DNA of 11,425 nt from Patulibacter sp. Lineage in GTDB: Bacteria; Actinomycetota; Thermoleophilia; Solirubrobacterales; Solirubrobacteraceae. Numbering within the stretch: the first letter of the stretch is position 1; the number at the start of each line of letters is the position of its first letter. The notes beneath the pieces were generated by a model, which was given only the letters and a program-made list of their open reading frames with translations, was not told where the DNA came from and did not search any database. Shown here in pieces: positions 1-5,287 of the stretch. The stretch is taken from contig JAVHXX010000089.1 in assembly GCA_031119595.1 (NCBI GenBank), positions 1 through 11,425 on the forward strand. Direction: 5' to 3'. A program made the position numbers and the translations under genes.

Positions 1-473
1 GCCCAGTCCGTCGCCGGGAGGCACGCCGCGAAGTCGCGCAAGGTCCGCGGGACCGTGGTGACGGGACGGCCGTCGCGACGGTGGATCTCGTCCTCGGCCA
101 GTCGGCGGGCACGGTGGACGCGGTACCAGGAACCAGCCCGGGGCCGGCGTCGGTGGTCGACGACGACATGGACCAGCGACGCGGGGATGCCGTTGCTCAG
201 CCCATGTGCCGAGTTCGCAGACCAGAGACCGAGCGCGCGGCCCTCGGTGATCGCGAGCGCGGCGGTCTCGGCCGTGCGGCCGCAGCGCTCGACGCCAGCC
301 AGCCGGTAGGTGCCCCGACCCTCTCGGACGAGGAACCCGGTCGCGACACGGTGGCGGATGACCTCCTGGGTGAGGCCCGCGCTTCGTGCCGCGGACCAGG
401 TCACGATGCCGTGTCGCGCGATGGCCACGAGCGTGGCTTCGGCGTAGGTCGTCTTCGGTGAATCGATGCCCAT
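1..473 (-). CDS. AbiEi-antitoxin-like winged-helix protein, 3' end missing
   Basis: Reading the minus strand from ATG at 473 gives 157 codons without a stop to the left window edge, so the C-terminus is missing. Residues about 11-58 look like a winged helix-turn-helix (HGIVTWSAARSAGL, then HRVATGFLVREGRGTYRL). They are followed by a conserved alpha/beta stretch (ALAITEGRALGLWSANSAHGL, HVVVDHRR, then RTLRDFAACLP). This order is typical of actinobacterial proteins annotated as type IV toxin-antitoxin AbiEi-family antitoxin-domain proteins, many of which continue into a DUF559/Vsr-like nuclease domain. Whether this one does cannot be seen. No AbiEii toxin gene is beside it on the visible side, so it may be an orphan. 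The promoter is unclear: an A/T-rich stretch (CATAAGAGAT) directly precedes the ATG but is a poor Shine-Dalgarno or -10 match. Family call fairly firm, function inferred. Confidence 0.75.
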   Translation of the reverse strand, partial: MGIDSPKTTYAEATLVAIARHGIVTWSAARSAGLTQEVIRHRVATGFLVREGRGTYRLAGVERCGRTAETAALAITEGRALGLWSANSAHGLSNGIPASLVHVVVDHRRRPRAGSWYRVHRARRLAEDEIHRRDGRPVTTVPRTLRDFAACLPATDW

Positions 474-586
474 ATCTCTTATGAGGGTTTGAGCGACCCG
501 AATTCGCCCCCCTGCGTCTGGGATCCACGCTTGGTTTCGAGGCTCAGGCGCGCGACGGCGCTACGGCCGGGCGCTCGACAGCGTGT
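474..586. other. Gene-free spacer left of the palindrome array
   Basis: No convincing coding frame is seen here. The stretch is less G/C-biased than its surroundings, has an EcoRI-like GAATTC, and can form a small imperfect hairpin (GCGTCTGGGATCCACGC). GGTTTGAG near 485 resembles the right part of the 39-bp repeats that follow (CGGTTTGAGG), so this may be a decayed relative of that element. It also contains the upstream region of the minus-strand AbiEi-like gene. Confidence 0.4.
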
Positions 587-769
587 GGGGACGTGAAAGC
601 GTCTGTGGGACGGTTTGAGGTCCCCAAGGCCCGCGGGGGTCTGTGGCTCGACAGGGTGGGGACGTGAAAGCGTCCCTGAGACGGTTTGAGGTCCCCGGGC
701 CGGGCGAGTGCGCGTGGCTCGACGGGGCGTGGGGACGTGAAAGCGTCCCTGGGACGGTTTGAGGTCCCC
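587..769. repeat. Array of three 39-bp palindromic repeats
   Basis: Three copies lie at 587-625, 658-696 and 731-769. Each begins GGGGACGTGAAAGCGTC and ends ACGGTTTGAGGTCCCC, with only a few differing central bases. Each copy is a nested imperfect palindrome: outer arms GGGGAC/GTCCCC, a middle AAAGC/GGTTT block and, in copy 3, a central GTCCC-T-GGGAC. The stretches between copies (32 and 34 nt) also share GTGGCTCGAC(A/G)GGG just before the next copy, so the true unit is about 72 bp. This looks like a repetitive extragenic palindrome family or a set of tandem hairpins. It lies between divergent genes, so a terminator role for both is unlikely. No transposase is nearby. Confidence 0.85.
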
Positions 770-841
770 GAGCGCCGCCGCGCCCCGCGCCCTGCGCCGC
801 CGCCACCTGCCCCCGCACCGGGCCGCGGAACGCCCCGATGC

Positions 842-847
842 TAGGTT
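842..847 (+). promoter_or_regulatory. Candidate -10 box of a leaderless folB promoter
   Basis: TAGGTT ends 6 nt before the folB ATG, which puts the expected transcription start at the A of the start codon. No good -35 hexamer is seen 17 bp upstream. The AGG inside it could instead act as a weak Shine-Dalgarno. The same TANNNT arrangement recurs before at least four other genes in the window. Confidence 0.5.
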
Positions 848-853
848 CCTGCG

Positions 854-1309
854 ATGTCTGATGAAGACGACGATCTCGACGCGGACGACCTCGACGAATA
901 CGACGAGGACGGCGGCGCCACCACGGTGACGATCGAGGTCTCCGGCCTCTCGATCTACACGCACCATGGGGTCACCGATGCGGAGCGCGAGATCGGTCAG
1001 CGACTGATCCTCGACATCCGTCTCGAGGTCGGCGACACCGACGCGACCGTCACGGATCGCGTGGAGGACACCGTCGACTACGGCGCCATCTGCGAGTTCG
1101 CGGCGCTCGTCGCCCAGCAGCGCAGCTACCGCACGCTCGAGCGCCTCGCCGCCGAGATCGCCGACCGCATCCTGATCCGCTTCCCCGTCGAGGCGATCAG
1201 CGTGAAGGCTGCCAAGCCCGAGCCGCCGATCGCGCTCACGGTCGAAGAGGTCTCGGTCGAGGTGTGGCGCGAGCGCACCCGTCGCCACGACGAGGTCGAC
1301 GAGGACTGA
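854..1309 (+). CDS. folB: Dihydroneopterin aldolase
   Basis: A 151-residue protein of the FolB family, which converts 7,8-dihydroneopterin to 6-hydroxymethyl-dihydropterin and glycolaldehyde in cytoplasmic folate synthesis. The core spans residues 24-139: GLSIYTHHGVTDAEREIGQ, TDRVEDTVDYG, LERLAAEIADRIL and KPEPPIALTVEEVSVEVWR. The residues expected at the active site are present: E44, Y76, E96 and K121. Residues 2-21 are an additional highly acidic tail (mostly D and E), absent from typical FolB of about 120 residues. No good internal start would remove it. The stop TGA overlaps the next ATG by one base (TGATG), so it is probably translationally coupled to the thioesterase. With folK downstream in the same cluster, the call is firm. 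Confidence 0.93.
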   Translation: MSDEDDDLDADDLDEYDEDGGATTVTIEVSGLSIYTHHGVTDAEREIGQRLILDIRLEVGDTDATVTDRVEDTVDYGAICEFAALVAQQRSYRTLERLAAEIADRILIRFPVEAISVKAAKPEPPIALTVEEVSVEVWRERTRRHDEVDED

Positions 1310-2352
1310 TGGCCCCGGCGTCCTCGGACTCCCCGGCTCCCCAGGACGGCACGGCGCCGCACGCCACCCCCGCCCCGGCCACGCACGCCGCCCCGGCTCC
1401 CCAGGACGGCACGGCCTCGCACGCCACCCCCGCCCCGGCTCCCCAGGACGGCACGGCCCCTCACGCCGAGCCCGCCCCGGCCCCGCACGCCACCCCCGGC
1501 GCCTTCGCCCTCGCCACGGCCGTGGAGCCCCGCGGTGACGGCCGGTACGGGTGCGTGTTCGACGCCGACTGGGCCGCGCTGGCCGGGATCAACGGCGGCA
1601 TCATCATGGCCATCCTGATCCGGGCGATCGAGGCGGAGGTCGACCCGGACCGCCGGATCCGCTCGCTGCAGTGCCAGTTCCTGCGGCCGCCGAAGGCCCG
1701 GGCGGCCGAGATCGTCATCGAGACCACCCGCACCGGCGCCCGCGCGACCAACCTGCGCGTGCGCGTCGAGCAGGAGGGCAAGCTGATCGTCGACGCGCTC
1801 GCAACCTGCTTCACGGGCGGTCTGCGCGAAGTGGGCCGCTGGTCGCCGTCGCTGCCGGCCGAGGCCACGAAGGCCCCGTCGAACCAACACATCTCCGATC
1901 CGCGCCTCCCGGCGATCGCCGACCGGGTCCAGTACACGCCGGCCATCGGGCCGTTCCCGATGAGCGGAACGCCCCTGGAGCCCGGGGCCGCCGCGCGCAC
2001 CGGCGGCTGGATCGAGCTCCGCGAGCCGCACCCCGTCGACACGTCACTGCTGGCGTTCTTCCTCGACGCCTGGTGGCCCGCCGCACTCGGCCCGATCGAC
2101 GTGCTGTCGTTCAACCCGACGATCGACATGACCTTCGACCTGCGCACCGCGCTGCCGTCTGAGGGCCTCCCGCACCAGGCACTGTTCGTCGACTTCGCCA
2201 CGCAGGCGTCGCTCGAGGGCCTCGTCGACGAGGACGCGCGCATCTTCTCCGCCGACGGCCAGCTCCTCGCCCAGGCCCGCCAGCTCGCGATCACCCTCAC
2301 CGCCGAGGACCGCCCGCCGGTGACGAAGTCCTCGCACGCATCCATCGACTGA
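1309..2352 (+). CDS. TesB-like double-hotdog acyl-CoA thioesterase
   Basis: A 347-residue protein that probably hydrolyses acyl-CoA thioesters in the cytoplasm; the substrate is unknown. Start ATG 1309 was chosen because it overlaps the folB stop as TGATG. Residues 1-64 are low complexity, rich in Ala/Pro with APQDGTA repeats. The first hotdog half begins near residue 65 (INGGIIMAILIRAI, then SLQCQFLRPPKARAAEIVIE). The second half has WIELREPHPVDTSLLAFFLDAWWPAALG, PTIDMTFDLR, and LFVDFATQASLEGLVDEDAR followed by DGQLLAQARQLAIT. These match the PF13622-type thioesterase pattern. A GTG at 1522 (residue 72) is an alternative start but would fall inside the first conserved strand. The position inside a folate cluster is unexplained. 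Confidence 0.85.
   Translation: MAPASSDSPAPQDGTAPHATPAPATHAAPAPQDGTASHATPAPAPQDGTAPHAEPAPAPHATPGAFALATAVEPRGDGRYGCVFDADWAALAGINGGIIMAILIRAIEAEVDPDRRIRSLQCQFLRPPKARAAEIVIETTRTGARATNLRVRVEQEGKLIVDALATCFTGGLREVGRWSPSLPAEATKAPSNQHISDPRLPAIADRVQYTPAIGPFPMSGTPLEPGAAARTGGWIELREPHPVDTSLLAFFLDAWWPAALGPIDVLSFNPTIDMTFDLRTALPSEGLPHQALFVDFATQASLEGLVDEDARIFSADGQLLAQARQLAITLTAEDRPPVTKSSHASID
1333..1500 (+). repeat. Imperfect in-frame direct repeats in the thioesterase 5' end
   Basis: CCGGCTCCCCAGGACGGCAC starts at 1333, 1393 and 1435, spaced 60 and 42 bp, so both spacings keep the frame. Each copy is followed by a variant of CACGCCACCCCCGCCCCGG. The repeats encode the Pro/Ala-rich N-terminal tail of the thioesterase and look like products of slippage or unequal crossing-over. 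Confidence 0.85.
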
Positions 2353-2353
2353 A

Positions 2354-2359
2354 TAAGCT
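2354..2359 (+). promoter_or_regulatory. Candidate -10 box, leaderless promoter inside the fol cluster
   Basis: TAAGCT lies just after the thioesterase stop codon, 7 nt before ATG 2367. The 14-nt gap has no Shine-Dalgarno sequence. It may be an internal promoter for the second half of the cluster. No clear -35 box. Confidence 0.4.
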
Positions 2360-2366
2360 CGCGCCC

Positions 2367-2975
2367 ATGGGCGTGAAGCTGATCCAGCCGTTCGAGCACG
2401 GCCTCACCTGGGTGATGGACGAGTGGATGCAGCGCGCGTCGCACGCGCTCCTCGTCGACGACAAGGTGTGGCTGATCGACCCGGTCGACGTGCCCGAGGC
2501 GATCGAGCAGGCGACGCAGCTCGGGGAGATCGCCGGCGTGATCCAGCTGCTCGACCGCCACCCACGCGCCTGCCGCAGCCTCGCCGAGCACTACGGTGTG
2601 CAGCACCACCTCCTCCCGGACGGCCTGCCGGGCACGCCGTTCCAGGTGCTCCCCGCGATGAAGGGCCGGGCGTGGAAGGAACGTGCGCTCTGGTGGCCGG
2701 ACACCGGCACCCTCGTGATCGCCGAGCAGCTCGGCACGAACCCGTACTACGCGCTCGGGAGCAAGAGCCCGGTCGGCGTGCATCCGATGCTGCGCGGCCT
2801 CGTGAAGAAGCGCGTCGGTGACGCCCTCCCGGTGAAGCACCTGCTCGTGGGCCACGGCGCGCCGATCCACGACGACAACGCGTCGACCTACATCCAGACC
2901 GCCTACGACCGCCGTCTCCGCGACTGGCCCCTGCTGCCGAAGGGTCTGCGCGCCTTCGTCGGCAACGCGAAGTGA
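2367..2975 (+). CDS. Metallo-beta-lactamase-fold-like protein with degenerate metal site
   Basis: A 202-residue protein with a residual metallo-beta-lactamase layout: an N-terminal strand pair ending in WLIDPVD (D38), GVIQLLDRHPRACRSLAEHYG at residues 57-77, TLVIAEQLG, and near the C-terminus HLLVGHGAPI (H163). The canonical HxHxDH zinc motif is absent and replaced by LDRHPR (H65), so binding of two metals is doubtful. It is shorter than most MBL hydrolases (about 220-300 aa). No signal peptide is seen, so it is probably cytoplasmic. Its stop overlaps the GTG start of folK (GTGA), suggesting coupled translation. Function unknown. The fold assignment is inferred from motif order and could be wrong. 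Confidence 0.65.
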   Translation: MGVKLIQPFEHGLTWVMDEWMQRASHALLVDDKVWLIDPVDVPEAIEQATQLGEIAGVIQLLDRHPRACRSLAEHYGVQHHLLPDGLPGTPFQVLPAMKGRAWKERALWWPDTGTLVIAEQLGTNPYYALGSKSPVGVHPMLRGLVKKRVGDALPVKHLLVGHGAPIHDDNASTYIQTAYDRRLRDWPLLPKGLRAFVGNAK

Positions 2976-3484
2976 CCCGCGGGTACCTCAGCATCGGCTC
3001 GAACGTCGGCGACCGCCGGGCCCACCTGCAGGCCGCCGCCGACCTCCTCCCGGCCCACGGCGTGCAGGTCACGGCGAGCTCGTCGACCTACGACACCGAC
3101 CCGGTCGGCGAGATCCTCGACCAGCCCGCGTTCCTGAACGCCTGCCTCCAGATCGAGACCGAGCTCGGACCGCTCGACCTACTCGACGCCTGCAAGGCCG
3201 TCGAGGTGGAGCGGGGGAGGGCCCTGGACTCCGACCCGGACTACGTGCACCACGGGCCGCGCCCGCTCGACGTCGACCTGCTGCTCCTCGGCGACGCGCC
3301 GTTCGAGCACGAGCGTCTGACGCTCCCGCACCGCGAGACGACCGCCCGCCGCTTCGTGTTGATCCCGTTGCTGGAGCTCGACTTCGACCTCGTCCTCCCG
3401 GACGGCACCCGCGCCTCGGATGCGCTCGCGCGGCTGCCCCTCGACGAGGGTGTTCGGCGCGTGGGCGTCCCGCTCGACCTCTAG
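2972..3484 (+). CDS. folK: 2-amino-4-hydroxy-6-hydroxymethyldihydropteridine diphosphokinase (HPPK)
   Basis: A 170-residue protein that transfers pyrophosphate from ATP to 6-hydroxymethyl-dihydropterin, the product of FolB, to supply dihydropteroate synthase. Visible motifs are YLSIGSNVGDRRAHL (5-19), STYDTDPVG, DQPAFLNACLQIETELGP, the HPPK signature HHGPRPLDVDLL (93-104, Mg-binding D100 and D102, R97), and LPHRETTARRFVLIPLLEL. The loop between R83 and the GPR motif is about four residues longer than in E. coli HPPK, and the equivalent of E. coli R84 is Leu. Start GTG 2972 overlaps the upstream TGA as GTGA; no ATG is better placed. Last gene of the fol cluster; folP and folE are not in the window. 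Confidence 0.93.
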   Translation: MTRGYLSIGSNVGDRRAHLQAAADLLPAHGVQVTASSSTYDTDPVGEILDQPAFLNACLQIETELGPLDLLDACKAVEVERGRALDSDPDYVHHGPRPLDVDLLLLGDAPFEHERLTLPHRETTARRFVLIPLLELDFDLVLPDGTRASDALARLPLDEGVRRVGVPLDL

Positions 3485-3487
3485 ACT
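3482..3487 (+). promoter_or_regulatory. Candidate -10 box for the first S1 protease
   Basis: TAGACT overlaps the folK stop codon TAG. If used, transcription would start near 3494-3496 and leave an untranslated leader of about 87 nt before ATG 3582. No clear -35 hexamer is visible. Confidence 0.35.
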
Positions 3488-3489
3488 CG

Positions 3490-3507
3490 GCCGCCAAGCC
3501 GGGCGGC
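3490..3507 (+). terminator. Hairpin after folK
   Basis: GCCGCC-AAGCCG-GGCGGC forms a 6-bp all-G/C stem with a 6-nt loop just after the folK stop. There is no T-run, so termination would have to be atypical. If the TAGACT promoter is real, the hairpin instead sits at the 5' end of the protease leader. Confidence 0.35.
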
Positions 3508-3581
3508 GCCTCGCCTCGCGCGGCACCCGCTCGCTGCAGCCCCGACCCAGGTCTGCGGTCCGCCCCCGATCCTCCGACCGC

Positions 3582-5234
3582 ATGTCTCGTCTCACGCTCC
3601 CCCGAGCGGCCGTGCTGGCCACGCTCGCGCTCCTGCTCCCGATGGCCGCTGCGAGCAGCGCGGCCGCCGACGGCTTCGCCGGTCAGGGCACCACCGACGG
3701 CCGGCCGACCGCCGCCGCGGCCGTCGGCCCGGCGCCCTCGCGCACGCTGCACCTCGTCGACGACCCGTCGAGTCCCGAAGGCTGGCGGTTCGACCCGACC
3801 GCCGGCGCCGACGACACCTCGGGCGACGGCACCGGGCGCATCATCGGCGGCACGGCCACCACGCCCGCAGCGTTCCCGTGGTCGGTGTTCCTCTACTCGG
3901 ACAACCCCGCCACGAACTACGAGACGACCTGCGGCGGCGCGATCCTGAACGCCAACACGATCGTGACCGCGGCGCACTGCCTCACGGGCGTCACGATCAA
4001 CGCCTCGCCGACGAAGCTCGGGCTCGGTGTGATCGCGGGTCTCCAGAACTACAACACCCGCGCCACCGGCCAGAGCCGCACCGTGGTCAGCGCTCGCGTC
4101 CACCCGCAGTGGCAGGGCGACATCAACGCCAGCAGCGGCGGCGACATCGCCGTGCTCACGCTCGACAGCAACCTCGACCTCTCGGGCCCGAACGCGAAGC
4201 CGATCGCGCTGCCGCCCGTGATCCCGTCGGTCAACGGCGACCCGATCGTCCCGCCGACCACGAACGTCCTCGAGGCCGGGTACGGCGACCAGGACCAGGC
4301 GAGTCACGCCGACGGTTCGATCCACCAGCTCGCGGCCGCGATCGTGGATCCGTCGATCTGCCAGACCTTCGCCGTGAGCGCGCCGACGCTGTGCGCACAG
4401 TCGCCGACCGGCACGCCGTGCCACGGCGACAGCGGCAGCGCCCTCGTCGCGCCCGGCCCGACGCCGATGATCCTGGGCGTCGTGAGCGGCGGCCCCGTCG
4501 GCACCTGCCAGCCCGGCAACGGCGTCGCCTACACGAGCCTGATCACCCCGGAGAACCGTGTCTTCCTCGACGGCGGGACGCCGGTGATCGCACCGAGGCA
4601 GACCGACTACACGCGTTGGAAGACCTCCGGCCCGTTCCAGACCGGCCAGACCCTGACCTGCTTCGGCGACGCCTGGAGCAACGGCGCGACGGTCAAGTGG
4701 GTCGTCTCGAACGAGACCGGCGCCGTCGTGGCGAGCGGCTTCGGGGCCACGTTCAACTACGCCTTCGCTGCTTCCGACGTCGGCCACACGCTCGCGTGCC
4801 GCTCCTACGGCTCGAACGCCGGTGGCGTGGGGGTCGGCGACCGCGTGCCGCTGACGCAGCCGATCGCGCAGGGTCCGGTGGTCGCGCCGAAGCCGAACGT
4901 CTCCACCGGCAACGGCATGACCGCGACGGGCCCGAAGGCCGTCGGCCGCGGCCACACCGGCACGTTCAAGGTCAATTTCGCAACCGTCCCCGCCGGGTCG
5001 ACCCGCATCAAGGTGAAGATCTCCGTGAACGGCAAGCACGGCACGTCGATCACGAAGACCTACCGCATCCCGACCGGCTCGACGGCGGGCTCGGTGACGA
5101 TGAAGTTGAAGCTGTCGAAGAAGCTCTCCACGGGCACGAAGACGGTGACGATCGCCGCCACGACCTACACCGGGACGAAGAAGAACGGCGACACGCGCAA
5201 GCTGACCGTGAAGGTCAAGGTCAAGAAGTCGTAG
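3582..5234 (+). CDS. Secreted trypsin-like (S1) serine protease with Ig-like module
   Basis: A 550-residue exported protease. Residues 1-29 are a signal peptide (basic start, hydrophobic AVLATLALLLPMAAA, likely cut at AAA|D30). A propeptide runs to R86, and cutting R86|IIGG would give the mature N-terminus. The catalytic triad is complete: H132 in TAAHC, D188 in GGDIAVLTL, S284 in CHGDSGS. The usual cysteine pairs are present (C117-C133, C280-C309). The residue six before the serine is Thr, not the trypsin Asp, so Arg/Lys preference is not expected. Residues about 345-425 form an Ig-like module (GQTLTCFGDAW to HTLACRSYGSN), followed by a lysine-rich beta domain ending VKVKVKKS. ATG 3582 was chosen because the signal peptide begins there. 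The next gene is a paralogue. Substrate unknown. Confidence 0.92.
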   Translation: MSRLTLPRAAVLATLALLLPMAAASSAAADGFAGQGTTDGRPTAAAAVGPAPSRTLHLVDDPSSPEGWRFDPTAGADDTSGDGTGRIIGGTATTPAAFPWSVFLYSDNPATNYETTCGGAILNANTIVTAAHCLTGVTINASPTKLGLGVIAGLQNYNTRATGQSRTVVSARVHPQWQGDINASSGGDIAVLTLDSNLDLSGPNAKPIALPPVIPSVNGDPIVPPTTNVLEAGYGDQDQASHADGSIHQLAAAIVDPSICQTFAVSAPTLCAQSPTGTPCHGDSGSALVAPGPTPMILGVVSGGPVGTCQPGNGVAYTSLITPENRVFLDGGTPVIAPRQTDYTRWKTSGPFQTGQTLTCFGDAWSNGATVKWVVSNETGAVVASGFGATFNYAFAASDVGHTLACRSYGSNAGGVGVGDRVPLTQPIAQGPVVAPKPNVSTGNGMTATGPKAVGRGHTGTFKVNFATVPAGSTRIKVKISVNGKHGTSITKTYRIPTGSTAGSVTMKLKLSKKLSTGTKTVTIAATTYTGTKKNGDTRKLTVKVKVKKS

Positions 5235-5248
5235 CCCGCCGGGGCGGG
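5235..5248 (+). terminator. Short GC hairpin after the first protease
   Basis: CCCGC-CGGG-GCGGG directly follows the stop codon and is followed by TTCAG. The stem has 5 bp and there is no long T-run, so it is a weak candidate terminator or a 3'-end stabiliser. Confidence 0.35.
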
Positions 5249-5273
5249 TTCAGCTTCGCCCCGGAGCGACCGA

Positions 5274-5279
5274 TACCGT
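5274..5279 (+). promoter_or_regulatory. Candidate -10 box of a near-leaderless promoter for the second protease
   Basis: TACCGT lies 8 nt before ATG 5288, so the transcript would start within about 2 nt of the start codon. There is no Shine-Dalgarno sequence in front of the ATG. This suggests that the second protease is expressed separately from the first. Confidence 0.45.
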
Positions 5280-5287
5280 GCCTGCGC

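Noticed and set aside
587..769. CRISPR array (39-bp repeats, 32- and 34-nt spacers)
   Set aside because: The geometry fits, but the two 'spacers' share a conserved stretch (GTGGCTCGAC(A/G)GGG), there are only three units, and no cas gene is present.
561..818. Minus-strand 85-codon open frame through the palindrome array
   Set aside because: Its protein is just the translated repeat (PQTVPGTLSRPH units); no domain and no start signal.
3069..5039. Very long minus-strand open frame opposite protease 1
   Set aside because: It is the high-GC antisense shadow of folK and the protease; the translation is Arg/Gly/Asp-rich without any domain, while the plus strand has a complete S1 protease.
3878..5287. 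Long plus-strand frame running into protease 2, suggesting a 1034-residue fusion
   Set aside because: The part before 5288 is an out-of-frame Arg-rich shadow of protease 1; the signal peptide at ATG 5288 marks the real start.
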